NCBI RefSeq assembly: GCF_003610775.1
Contig: NZ_RAQO01000013.1
Coordinates: 42,675 to 106,674, forward strand
DNA length: 64,000 nt
Source of the DNA: Alginatibacterium sediminis
GTDB lineage: Bacteria; Pseudomonadota; Gammaproteobacteria; Enterobacterales; Celerinatantimonadaceae
Reading direction: 5' to 3'
Shown here: positions 17,859 through 26,726 of the stretch, in pieces
How the letters are laid out: every line of letters starts with the position of its first letter
Numbering within the stretch: position 1 is the first letter of the stretch
Made by a program: the position numbers and the translations under genes
Notes under the pieces: model-generated
The model's input: only the letters and a program-made list of their open reading frames with translations
Told to the model about the DNA's origin: nothing
The model's database searches: none

Positions 17859-19745
17859 TTAGCGCGAGGTTTTATTATGCTTGTGGCCCGCCAATAAACT
17901 GCGAGCTGAGCGTCCGGTTTCTTTCACTGGCATTTCAGTTTCAAAGGCGTGGTCTTCTTTCTCCACTCGAGCTGTTAAATCATCGTCTTGCAATAAGGCG
18001 TTTAGCCAGTTTCGCGCATCCATGGAGCGACTAACACGTTGCCGCTCTTCATCATTTTGCCCCACCGACTCGCTTAGTAAACCTTGATCGTAGCGTTTAA
18101 AAACTTGCCCAGCTCTAAAGGCCTGATTTGCCCTATACCCCAATAGTTCTAAAGCTTTAACCCCTAATGCGACCGATGATTCAAAGGTTTCACGTATGCA
18201 GTAATCGATACCGGCAGCCTCTAATTGACGGGCATGCTTTCGATCGATTGCGCGTGCAATAATTTGTAAATTAGGAAAGTGCCGTTTAGCTAAACTTACC
18301 ACTTGTAAGGTGCTCTCAGGGTCGTCTAATGCAACCACTAACAGCTTAGCGTCCTCAGCGCCGGCGGAGATTAGCAAGTCTAAACGAGTTGCTTCGCCAT
18401 AGAACACGGTGTAATTAAACTTGCGCAGCGTTTCTATCTGACTGGCGTCATGCTCCAGGATTGTGGTTCCAATATCGTAGCCGTGAAGCAAGCGTCCAAC
18501 AATTTGTCCAAAACGTCCAAAACCAGCAATAATAACTGGGTTGCTTTCATCGATGTGGTCGGCTTCGCGCTTGATATCACTAGTAAATCTCGGGGCGAGG
18601 AATTTGTCATAAACAATCAATGCAATTGGGGTCAGTAGCATCGATAAAGTCACGACCAATACCAACAGCTGCAATAGGGCCAGATCGATAACTTGATAAC
18701 TCAAGGCAGCGCCAGCAAGCACAAAAGCAAATTCTCCCCCCTGCGCAAGGGTGACCGAGAAGTAACTATTATGACGTTTCGAAAATCCAAAAATAAGACC
18801 AACGACGTATAGGATCAGCAATTTTCCTAGCATCAGGATGCAAACACAGGCGGCAATCAATACTGGCTGAAACCACAACAAGTCAAAGTTAATCCCAGCT
18901 CCTATTGAGATAAAAAATAAACCTAAAAGCAATCCTTTAAATGGCTCAATGTCAGATTCGATCTCATGTCGGTATTCACAGTCAGCTAAAACTAAACCCG
19001 CTAAAAATGCGCCAAGAGCCGGTGATAAGCCAGCCCATGTCATCGCCAACGACACCCCGACTACAACCGCAAGTGCACTTGCAACAAAGAGCTCCCTTGA
19101 ACCGGTTTTAGCCACAAATCGAAACAAATGACGCAGTACATAGTGACCACCAACCACAATACCTGCAATCACAGCCGTCACTTGTATCGCTTGAGATATA
19201 CCGCTTGTACTATTACTTAATTCGCCACTTTGAGTCGATAACAAGGGTAAAATTGCGAGCATAGGAATAACGGCAATGTCTTGAAATAGTAAAACTGCAA
19301 AAATCTTTCGCCCTACAATTGTTTTTAGTTGTCCTTTCTCTTGCAAACTTTGCAATACGATTGCTGTTGAACTCAAGGCCAAAATCATACCCAGACTTAA
19401 AGCTTCCCTCCAGTCCATGCCAAAGCCAAGTCCTAAGGCCATAAACATCAATAAAGTAAGGCCTACTTGAGCACCTCCATAACCCATGATTGGCAAGCGC
19501 ATTCGATATAACAGTTTTGGATTCAGTTCTAATCCAATAAGAAATAGCATCATTACAACGCCAAACTCAGCAACGTGCATAACGTCGCTTTGATTCCCGA
19601 CAAAATTGAGCACGAATGGACCAATTAGGATCCCAGCTAATAAATAGCCTAAAACAGAGCCAAAACCTAAGCGCTTGGCAACAGGCACAGCAATAATCGT
19701 TGCTGCCAAATAGACAAAGGCGTCCAGCAATACATTATGCTCCAT
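17859..19745 (-). CDS. Kef-type K+/H+ antiporter (KefB/KefC family)
   Basis: The protein (628 aa from ATG 19745) has a 12-13 helix CPA2 antiporter domain (about 1-380), then a cytoplasmic RCK/TrkA-N domain with the NAD-binding GFGRFGQIVGRLL, and an acidic, charged tail. The motif QGGEFAFVL is the Kef-family version of the regulatory loop. In E. coli such systems are held shut by glutathione and opened by glutathione adducts, acidifying the cytoplasm against electrophiles. ATG 19745 is chosen over the upstream frame start because it gives the conserved MEHNVLLDAFVYLAA and has GAGG 5 bases upstream. It overlaps its ancillary gene by 11 bp. Confidence 0.93.
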   Translation of the reverse strand: MEHNVLLDAFVYLAATIIAVPVAKRLGFGSVLGYLLAGILIGPFVLNFVGNQSDVMHVAEFGVVMMLFLIGLELNPKLLYRMRLPIMGYGGAQVGLTLLMFMALGLGFGMDWREALSLGMILALSSTAIVLQSLQEKGQLKTIVGRKIFAVLLFQDIAVIPMLAILPLLSTQSGELSNSTSGISQAIQVTAVIAGIVVGGHYVLRHLFRFVAKTGSRELFVASALAVVVGVSLAMTWAGLSPALGAFLAGLVLADCEYRHEIESDIEPFKGLLLGLFFISIGAGINFDLLWFQPVLIAACVCILMLGKLLILYVVGLIFGFSKRHNSYFSVTLAQGGEFAFVLAGAALSYQVIDLALLQLLVLVVTLSMLLTPIALIVYDKFLAPRFTSDIKREADHIDESNPVIIAGFGRFGQIVGRLLHGYDIGTTILEHDASQIETLRKFNYTVFYGEATRLDLLISAGAEDAKLLVVALDDPESTLQVVSLAKRHFPNLQIIARAIDRKHARQLEAAGIDYCIRETFESSVALGVKALELLGYRANQAFRAGQVFKRYDQGLLSESVGQNDEERQRVSRSMDARNWLNALLQDDDLTARVEKEDHAFETEMPVKETGRSARSLLAGHKHNKTSR

Positions 19746-20370
19746 GACCACCTCGCGCGTGTTTATCCCAGGGAATATGATGTTCTTCAAGCTGATTCAA
19801 AAAGGTCGCTTCGTGTATCTCGGCCTCGGGATAGCTGCCCTCGGAGAGCCCGATAAGTAGCTGTTTATAGAGCTGTGATTTGCGTTGTAAACGATCCTTT
19901 GAAGCTCGTTTATGGATGCCGTCGAGCACAAATGGCGGTAAAAAACGCATACCGCAAATTTTAGCCGTTTGACGAAACGGCAAAAAGAATTGAATCAAAG
20001 GATACTCGTTGTAACCATCGATGTTGTAAGAACTAAAGCTTCCGCCACAACTAACGCTACATAACCAATCTTTGCCTTGTAAAGCGGTTGCGTTTTCGCC
20101 ATAGGCAAAGCCATATTCAAGCACTAAGTCTGTCCATTCATGGACAATGGCCGGGCAGGAATACCAATAAAATGGGTACTGAAATACGATAATGTCATGA
20201 TCTTGTAGCAATGCCTGCTCTCGTGCAACGTCAATAAATGAATCAGGGTAGACCTGATACAAATCATGGACCGTTACATTATCTAATCCTTGGGCGGCCT
20301 TAAGCAATGAGGCATTGGCTGTAGATTTTTGCAGCGCTGGGTGCGCCAAAATCAACAAAATTCGTTTCAT
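19735..20370 (-). CDS. Kef ancillary NAD(P)H oxidoreductase (KefF/KefG family)
   Basis: A flavodoxin-like quinone-reductase fold of 211 aa, starting MKRILLILAHPALQKSTAN. The FQYPFYWYSCPAIVHEWTDLV block and GKDWLCSVSCGG are typical of KefF/KefG. These proteins bind the Kef channel domain and are needed for its full activity; some also reduce quinones. The gene overlaps kef directly, as in E. coli, so partnership is near certain. Choosing between F and G needs a tree. The 20371-20669 upstream gap shows only a T9 run at about 20623-20631 behind a very short CCAA/TTGG hairpin. Confidence 0.9.
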   Translation of the reverse strand: MKRILLILAHPALQKSTANASLLKAAQGLDNVTVHDLYQVYPDSFIDVAREQALLQDHDIIVFQYPFYWYSCPAIVHEWTDLVLEYGFAYGENATALQGKDWLCSVSCGGSFSSYNIDGYNEYPLIQFFLPFRQTAKICGMRFLPPFVLDGIHKRASKDRLQRKSQLYKQLLIGLSEGSYPEAEIHEATFLNQLEEHHIPWDKHARGGHGA

Positions 20371-20669
20371 TATTCCCTCGCATCATTTGCGTAATGATTT
20401 ATTACTTGAGTCCAAAACTATTCCAGTTTGCCCGAAAGCAGGGTTTTCTTCTCTGAGCACAAATACTAGAAAATATTATAACTGTATTTACAATAACTTG
20501 AGTTCAGTTTAAGCATGGTAATTAACCTAGTCTAAGTGAAGCAACCGCCATCTTTCTAGTATTCTCGGCTTCATTTTTAAATATCATTTGCATCAACTAC
20601 CGCTGGTTTGTCCAATTGTTGGTTTTTTTTTGTTAGCATGTGCGCCTAATATAGGAATAAGCAATACTC

Positions 20670-21404
20670 ATGAACTTAAAGCATTACTACAGTGAATCAT
20701 CGAGCAACAATAGCGAACTCGAACAATTTAGCTTCACAAAACAGCAAGCATGCGACTTTGCCAAAAGCGTAGCGAACGACTTTAACGCGATCCACGATGC
20801 CGATTCATCACGTTTTTGTGTACCTGGCGATTTATTGTTCTCAGTGGTATTAAGTAAATTAGGTCTAAGCCAAGAAGTGACAGTAAACTTTGCAGGCATG
20901 ATCAATGATGACCGAAAACTACACATTGCTCAACTTGATGAAAGCCATGCCCAACTGCAAGACCAAGATGAAAAATGCTATCTAAAGGTTGCGCATCAGG
21001 GCCAGCATACCTTCGACCAAGCCTTAATTAGTAACCTCGTACAAGAGTATGTACGCTTTTCCGGACAGAATTTCCCGCATATTCTTGAACCGCTACTGAA
21101 ACAGCATGATCTCATGCTAAACCTTAACCGCCCCTTAGTTATCTATGAAAGCATGAGCTTACATCTCGATTCCTTAGAGCTTGAAGACGCTAGTATTGAG
21201 TTTGCTGGAGGTGAACTTGTACCTGAGGGCAAACGCTACATCGCACTACTTAATTTTAAGGTGATGGGTCAAAACGGCCAAGTTGGAATCGGTCAAAAAC
21301 GTATGGTACTTGGTAAGCTACTGCCTTTTGAACAAGCGGTTAGCGACGAGTTGGTGCAAAAATACACCAACAAACGCGATCTTTACTTAGCCAACAAAGC
21401 TTAA
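20670..21404 (+). CDS. DUF3581 family protein
   Basis: A 244-aa protein that I recognise as DUF3581 from the N-terminal FTKQQACDFAKSVANDFNAIHD and the RFCVPGDLLFSVVLSKLG block. The DFNxIHD...PG pattern recalls hot-dog-fold (MaoC-like) dehydratases, where Asp and His are catalytic, so an acyl-group-related role is conceivable but unproven. The family is largely confined to marine gammaproteobacteria. It is a single gene, facing the Lrp-type regulator with a hairpin between them. Confidence 0.8.
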   Translation: MNLKHYYSESSSNNSELEQFSFTKQQACDFAKSVANDFNAIHDADSSRFCVPGDLLFSVVLSKLGLSQEVTVNFAGMINDDRKLHIAQLDESHAQLQDQDEKCYLKVAHQGQHTFDQALISNLVQEYVRFSGQNFPHILEPLLKQHDLMLNLNRPLVIYESMSLHLDSLELEDASIEFAGGELVPEGKRYIALLNFKVMGQNGQVGIGQKRMVLGKLLPFEQAVSDELVQKYTNKRDLYLANKA

Positions 21405-21412
21405 AAAATCAC

Positions 21413-21433
21413 AAGGCGCCTAACGAGCGCCTT
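21413..21433. terminator. Terminator between DUF3581 and lrp-type genes
   Basis: Arms AAGGCGC (21413-21419) and GCGCCTT (21427-21433) with a 7-base loop. On the minus strand the stem is followed, after GTGA, by TTTTTT, so it is a good terminator for the regulator. On the plus strand no T run follows, but the hairpin could still help end the DUF3581 transcript. Confidence 0.7.
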
Positions 21434-21436
21434 AAA

Positions 21437-21916
21437 CTAGCGAATGTGCGTTAAAGGCAAAGCGGTGTGTTGGAAAACTTCGCGTAATACAAAGCTTGAA
21501 CGCACACCCGTGACGCCGTCTATTCGGGTCAATTTACCTAATAAAAATTCTTGGTAATGCGCCATATCTGGCACGACTACCTTCAACTGATAATCAGCAT
21601 CAGTGCCCGTTACTAATACACATTCTAAAACTTCTTCGTAGCTCGACACCTTGGTTTCAAAGTTTTCAAATCGATCTGGCGTGTGCCTATCCATAGAAAT
21701 ATGTATATATGCGGTTAAGTTGAGATTCAATTTAACCGGATCGAGAAGGGTTACATGGCGAGCAATCAATCCAGCTTCTTCAAGAGCTTTGACTCGGCGA
21801 GAACAAGGTGAAGGCGACAAGCCAATTTTATCGGCCAGTTCTAAATTGCTGATACGACCATCAGCTTGCATTAATTCCAGAATACGACGGTCGGTGCGGT
21901 CTAGTTTGATCATCAA
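21437..21916 (-). CDS. Lrp/AsnC family transcriptional regulator
   Basis: A 159-aa regulator with an N-terminal winged helix-turn-helix (DRTDRRILELMQADGRISN, then LADKIGLSPSPCSRRVKALE) and a C-terminal RAM/AsnC ligand-binding domain (about 70-150). The SPSPCSRRVKALE recognition helix is that of Lrp, though other family members share it. Such proteins form octamers that sense amino acids. A 12-bp palindrome TAGCTATAGCTA near 22014-22027 in its upstream region could be an autoregulatory site. Targets are unknown. Confidence 0.92.
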   Translation of the reverse strand: MMIKLDRTDRRILELMQADGRISNLELADKIGLSPSPCSRRVKALEEAGLIARHVTLLDPVKLNLNLTAYIHISMDRHTPDRFENFETKVSSYEEVLECVLVTGTDADYQLKVVVPDMAHYQEFLLGKLTRIDGVTGVRSSFVLREVFQHTALPLTHIR

Positions 21917-22069
21917 AATTTCTTTAACAGATATGAAGATTGCAGATTATGGCAAACATCACACAACATTACACTAGCATAGCGCTCATTTTAACAAAAT
22001 AATTGCTATTATTTAGCTATAGCTAGCAAACAACGCAAACACATTCTAGCCATACAATTCTATTATATA

Positions 22070-22240
22070 TCTAACGGTTTGGAGTAAAGCTTGAGCTCAC
22101 AAGACTCAAGTCACCGCAGGTTTACCGGCCTGTAGGTAGCTCATAAGCAGCTAGTATTATCTTACTAAATTGCAACAGCCTGTTTACCCAACAGAGCCCA
22201 CCGGTGGTAAAGAGCAGCTTCTAAGCTGCTCTTTTGCTTT
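22070..22240 (+). ncRNA. Candidate small RNA or structured leader ending in a strong terminator
   Basis: A near-perfect intrinsic terminator closes a stretch with no convincing open frame. Upstream are a hairpin CTTGAG...CTCAAG near 22091-22110 and possible long-range pairing of TTTACC with GGTAAA around 22130 and 22205. A TATTATAT -10-like element lies near 22062. The terminator cannot serve lrp, which runs the other way. Either a free small RNA is made, or this is an attenuated leader of the phosphatase gene at 22314. It matches no RNA family I know. Confidence 0.45.
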
Positions 22241-22242
22241 TT
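22211..22242 (+). terminator. Strong intrinsic terminator
   Basis: Arms AGAGCAGCTT (22211-22220) and AAGCTGCTCT (22223-22232) are fully complementary, followed directly by TTTGCTTTTT. It reads on the plus strand. Confidence 0.85.
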
Positions 22243-22313
22243 GCAGATTAGCATTTGCCTCATTGCTCCACTCACGGTACATTCTTTCCTTTTAGAAAAT
22301 TTCGAGTGTAATT

Positions 22314-22814
22314 GTGTCTCAACACCCAATCTATGAGTTAACTATTAACAGCGAAAGCTCGCTTTTCCTAGGCCCTTGTCCAGGCACTAAAGATGTCGAT
22401 CTAGTGACTAGCTTACAAGATATTATTCACCGTCATTGCAGTGCCGTTATTAGCTTAATCACCAGTGAAGAGATGGATAAATGCTCGGTTCAAGACTTAG
22501 GCCCGCAAAGTTCAACCATTGGTATGCAATGGTTTCATCTACCTATCGAAGACGATACCGTACCCAATGCCCAAACAATGCAGCGCTTTAACGAAGTATT
22601 GCCTCGTATCAAGCAGTTATTAGCGGGCTCAGAAAATGTGTTTATTCATTGTATGGGTGGAAGTGGTCGCACAGGCTTAATCGCCGCACTTATTCTTAAG
22701 GAATTAGGCTGGAGTGATGACAAAGCAATGGACGCTATCAAACATGTGCGCCCAAATGCTTTTCGTCAAATTGAACAACAAAATTTTGTTAAAGCTTACC
22801 AACCCAAGACTTAG
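22314..22814 (+). CDS. Dual-specificity/tyrosine phosphatase-like protein
   Basis: A 166-aa single-domain cysteine phosphatase starting on GTG, with GAG seven bases upstream. The CX5R signature is HCMGGSGRTG, with catalytic C113 and R119, and an upstream EDD (residues 79-81) in a loop fit to supply the general acid. It resembles small CDKN3-like or plant-type DSP proteins found in gammaproteobacteria. Substrate could be a phosphotyrosine protein or a small phosphorylated molecule. It ends one base from the malate synthase stop, convergent with it. Confidence 0.85.
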   Translation: MSQHPIYELTINSESSLFLGPCPGTKDVDLVTSLQDIIHRHCSAVISLITSEEMDKCSVQDLGPQSSTIGMQWFHLPIEDDTVPNAQTMQRFNEVLPRIKQLLAGSENVFIHCMGGSGRTGLIAALILKELGWSDDKAMDAIKHVRPNAFRQIEQQNFVKAYQPKT

Positions 22815-22815
22815 C

Positions 22816-25074
22816 TTAAGAGACTAGTTCAGCACTGGATTGGCGTTGCTGCTGCTTGGCTTTAAATTTGCGACGCCAAGCATGCAGCAGTGGTTCGGTA
22901 TATCCACTAGGCTGAGTGCAGCCTTTGAAAACCAAATCAAGCGCTGCTAAATAAGCCATACTTTGTTCAAGGTTTGGCCCCATTGCATGATAAGCAGAGT
23001 CAGTTCTGTTCTGCTGATCAACTAACTTAGCGCTGCGTTGAAAACTTGCCACCACACGCGCTTTACTAACCACCTGGTGCTGTAGCCAATTAGCTACGTG
23101 CTGACTAGAAATCCGCAAAGTTGCACGATCTTCCATTAAGCCAACACCATTAATATCCGGCACCTTGGAGCAACCAACGCCCTGTTCTACCCAGCGTACA
23201 ACATAACCGAGTATGCCTTGGGTATTATTATCAAGTTCATCATCGAGTTGCTGATCCGTCCAATCACAATGTTGAGCCAAAGGAGGTACTAATAATTGCT
23301 GACGATAGTCTGTAAATACGTCCGTCTTTGCCTCAAGAGATTGCTTCAATTGGCTTTGAACATCGGCGACTTTAACTAAATGATAATGCAAAGCATGTAA
23401 GGTTGCAGCTGTTGGGGAAGGAACCCAGGCTGTGTTTGCCCCGCTTTGCGGATGGGCTATTTTGGCTGCCATCATTTCGCTCATATTATCTGGTTTGGGC
23501 CACATTCCTTTACCAATTTGAGCCTTACCACTTAATCCACAAGCCAAACCTTGCGCCACATTACTAAGCTCATAGGCCTTAATCCAAACACTATCTTTAA
23601 TATCACCTTTACGCGCCATCGGACCTGCAAACATAGAGGTGTGTAGCTCATCTCCGGTGCGATCTAGGAAACCAGTATTGATAAACACCACACGCTCTTT
23701 CGCCGCTTGAATACAAGCACGAAGATTTAGGCTAGTACGGCGCTCTTCGTCCATAATACCCAACTTTACACTGTAGGGTTTAAGACCAATGATTTGTTCA
23801 ACCCGTGCAAAAACCTGATTGGAAAACTCGACTTCACTTGGGCCGTGCATTTTAGGTTTTACGATATAAATTGAACCAGTTTTAGAATTACGAAATGGAC
23901 TATTCCCTAACAGATCATGTTTTCCAATCATGGCGGTTACGACCGCATCAATTAAGCCCTCCGGAAATTCACGGCCTTGGTCATCGAGCACCAAGTCGGT
24001 ATCCATTAAATGCCCAACATTGCGTACAAACATCAGAGCACGCCCACTTAAAGCAATGCGCTCACCATTCAAACCCAAGTATTCGCGATCAGGATTCAAA
24101 CTTCGAGTAAAGCTACGGCCATTTTTGTCTACTTGCTCGCTCAGATTACCTTTCATTAAACCTAACCAATTGCGATAAACTGCGATTTTATCCTGTGTAT
24201 CCACCGCTGCAATTGAGTCTTCGCAATCCATAATACTGGTGAGTGCAGACTCAAGTAACATGTCGTTAATGAAAGCGCTATCGCCTTGACCAATGAGCCC
24301 TTGCGCATCAAATTGTAGCTCCCAGTGCAAACCATTATTCCGTAGAAGTAGTGTTTTAGGCTGTTGTGCATCCCCGGTAAAGCCTAAGCATTGCTCAACC
24401 TTGCTAAGTGCAGAAAAACTGCCATCGACAAACCCAACTTGTAACTTGTCATCAAGAATGGAATACGATATTGCGTCTTGATGGGAGCCGGTTTGCAGTG
24501 GGAAGTGCTGGTCAAGTAAACGCTTAGCTTGGCCAATAACCTCATCCCCGCGGTGCGGATTATAGCCGCCATCACGGCTAAGCTCCGGCGTATCTGGGAT
24601 TAAATCAGTACCGTAGAGAGCATCGTATAAACTTCCCCAACGAGCGTTGGCGGCGTTTAATGAATAGCGCGCATTCATCATCGGCACCACTAACTGTGGG
24701 CCGGCTAAAGTCGACAACTCAGCATCAACATTTTGAACCGAAATATCGCTGGCACCTGGCTCAGGTTCAAGATAACCAATCTGCGTTAAAAACTGTTGAT
24801 AGTGCTGTGCATCAATCGACTGGTGCTTTGAATGATAATCATTAATTTGTAGCTGTAAACTATCACGGGTTTGCAACAATGCGCGATTTTGTGGCGTAAA
24901 TTCGAGTAGATACTCAACAAACTGAGGCCAGAATTTTTGCAGATTAATTTCCAAGCCCGGCAATACTTCTTGATTAATGAAGTCGTAAAAAGCATTAGCA
25001 ACTTTTAGTTTTCCAATCCTTTGGTATTGAGGGGTTGAGGGGCTATGCTTTGCGTCTGTAGGTTGTGAGGGCAT
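22816..25074 (-). CDS. glcB: Malate synthase G
   Basis: Malate synthase G condenses glyoxylate with acetyl-CoA to malate, in the glyoxylate shunt or glycolate use. At 752 aa from ATG 25074 it is slightly longer than the usual 720-730. Recognisable blocks include ALTSIMDCEDSIAAVD, IVKPKMHGPSEVEF (active-site region), GIMDEERRTSLNLR, INTGFLDRTGDELHTS and QGVGCSKVPDI. ATG 25074 has AAGGA 6 bases upstream, so I prefer it to the frame start at 25170. No isocitrate lyase or glycolate oxidase gene is adjacent. The 25075-25410 gap shows nothing notable. Confidence 0.96.
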   Translation of the reverse strand: MPSQPTDAKHSPSTPQYQRIGKLKVANAFYDFINQEVLPGLEINLQKFWPQFVEYLLEFTPQNRALLQTRDSLQLQINDYHSKHQSIDAQHYQQFLTQIGYLEPEPGASDISVQNVDAELSTLAGPQLVVPMMNARYSLNAANARWGSLYDALYGTDLIPDTPELSRDGGYNPHRGDEVIGQAKRLLDQHFPLQTGSHQDAISYSILDDKLQVGFVDGSFSALSKVEQCLGFTGDAQQPKTLLLRNNGLHWELQFDAQGLIGQGDSAFINDMLLESALTSIMDCEDSIAAVDTQDKIAVYRNWLGLMKGNLSEQVDKNGRSFTRSLNPDREYLGLNGERIALSGRALMFVRNVGHLMDTDLVLDDQGREFPEGLIDAVVTAMIGKHDLLGNSPFRNSKTGSIYIVKPKMHGPSEVEFSNQVFARVEQIIGLKPYSVKLGIMDEERRTSLNLRACIQAAKERVVFINTGFLDRTGDELHTSMFAGPMARKGDIKDSVWIKAYELSNVAQGLACGLSGKAQIGKGMWPKPDNMSEMMAAKIAHPQSGANTAWVPSPTAATLHALHYHLVKVADVQSQLKQSLEAKTDVFTDYRQQLLVPPLAQHCDWTDQQLDDELDNNTQGILGYVVRWVEQGVGCSKVPDINGVGLMEDRATLRISSQHVANWLQHQVVSKARVVASFQRSAKLVDQQNRTDSAYHAMGPNLEQSMAYLAALDLVFKGCTQPSGYTEPLLHAWRRKFKAKQQQRQSSAELVS

Positions 25075-25410
25075 AAATTGTCCTTTTATTATTGTTATAG
25101 CGCGCATCATCGAAGCTTGCTTTTTATTATGCTGGTCGGCATTTTCTTTCGTTTCCGAGGTGAAAACCACGAAACAATCTATATAGTGTTGCTCACTATT
25201 TCGCTAATAACTATGCGCCAATAGTCGAAGCAATATAACAAGGTTGCAACATTATTAAAACAGTTGTTTGAATTCAAATTTGCGAGTTTCTAGGCTATCG
25301 TTATAAACGAAGTATTTGTCAATTTCAGAAATGTAGCTTTAAATTGGTAAACATTTACTTGTTCTATCAATAGTGACAAATCGATAAGGTGTGTGGGAGC
25401 AGTTGCTAGC

Positions 25411-26490
25411 TTACACTGGTGGATAACACTCGATTATTTCGACTCCAGAGTCAGAGATAATGGTGATTTCCTCAAGGCCATAGGGACAGAAAAAAGTGTC
25501 ATATTGCGATAATTGAAGGCTTGATTCCGCCGTTTCTATGGTGCATGTACCGCGGGTAATCACCGCAATAAAAAAGTCGTTTTCCGACTTACTCACCTTC
25601 CCTTTAATCGTCGACTTACAAATTCTGAATCGGTCGGTACTGCTGCTATCGACTAGTGATTCTTTGAAAGAAAACGAGTTATATTCAAATAACTTGCGTG
25701 GTTTTTGTTTGAAGTTCTCAAGTATATATTCAGGTGTGTACTGAGTGTAGTCGAATACATCTAAACAAAAATCTAAGCCTCTTTGCATAAATCTGGCTTC
25801 TTCCGGCAACGTATATCCGGATTTTTCAAATTCAAAGCGCACAGCCCAGTCTGAAGGCTCCATGACCTCTATCATAAGAATACCTTCGCCAATGGCATGT
25901 GGCATGCCACCGGGAATATAGAAACAATCCCCAGGTCTGACACTGATTTTCTTAAAGCAAGATTCAATGCTATCAATCTCTTGATTCTCTATCATTGTTT
26001 TAAGCTGACTGCGGCTTGGCGGGTGTTGAAAGCCTAAATAAATATAAGGATCATTTGTCCCTTCTCTGATATCGAGTATGTAATAGGCCTCGGCCTTTCC
26101 CGAACTAGAATTCAGTTTTTGCTTGGCAAACTCAGCGCTCGGGTGTGCTTGAAAGTGTAAGCGCACGGCTGAGTCTAAAAATTTCACTAAAACCATAGGA
26201 TTTGCAGCATATTTTTGGCAGTGTTTAAAACCTAAAAAGTATTCGGGATCGGATTGAATCAAGCTTGCAAAATCGACTTGTTGAGTTTCAATGACTGTTT
26301 TAGATATCCCTTCAATGTGAGCTGTTCTGCCTGGGTTCACCGCTTGAACCGTCGACGCTATCCACTCCTCTGGAAAGTGTGTGTCACTTGCTTGGGTGAC
26401 GTTTTGAATGCGATCTAAGGTTTTTCCGCCAACATAGGAGCGCCAAACGCGGTTAGGTAAAAAAGTAATGATTTGTCCGGTATAGCTCAC
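25411..26490 (-). CDS. Class I mannose-6-phosphate isomerase family protein
   Basis: A 359-aa cupin of the type I phosphomannose isomerase family, which interconverts mannose-6-phosphate and fructose-6-phosphate with zinc. Metal-site blocks are visible: FQAHPSAEFA, GKAEAYYIL and the IPGGMPHAIGEG strand. The last two match the family, while the first has Ala in place of the usual Val. The context gives no sugar pathway, so another aldose-phosphate or catabolic isomerase role is possible. It stands alone between long intergenic gaps. Confidence 0.82.
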   Translation of the reverse strand: MSYTGQIITFLPNRVWRSYVGGKTLDRIQNVTQASDTHFPEEWIASTVQAVNPGRTAHIEGISKTVIETQQVDFASLIQSDPEYFLGFKHCQKYAANPMVLVKFLDSAVRLHFQAHPSAEFAKQKLNSSSGKAEAYYILDIREGTNDPYIYLGFQHPPSRSQLKTMIENQEIDSIESCFKKISVRPGDCFYIPGGMPHAIGEGILMIEVMEPSDWAVRFEFEKSGYTLPEEARFMQRGLDFCLDVFDYTQYTPEYILENFKQKPRKLFEYNSFSFKESLVDSSSTDRFRICKSTIKGKVSKSENDFFIAVITRGTCTIETAESSLQLSQYDTFFCPYGLEEITIISDSGVEIIECYPPV

Positions 26491-26726
26491 GAAATACTCC
26501 CATTAATACCCACCACGGGGCTTCCCTTGTAACGACAGCCGCTGAAATACAGACCTTCTCCGACAATATCACTCTAAAACATGATTTTCTGTTCTTAAGT
26601 CTCAAAGTTTTAAGACTGGCGCGATAGTTTAGGCTTAATGATTAATAACTGATTAGTTGTTCTCGCAATGCTGTAAGCTACCGCTTCTCAATGCATAATT
26701 ACCAAATACTTCGGTTTTCACCTTAA

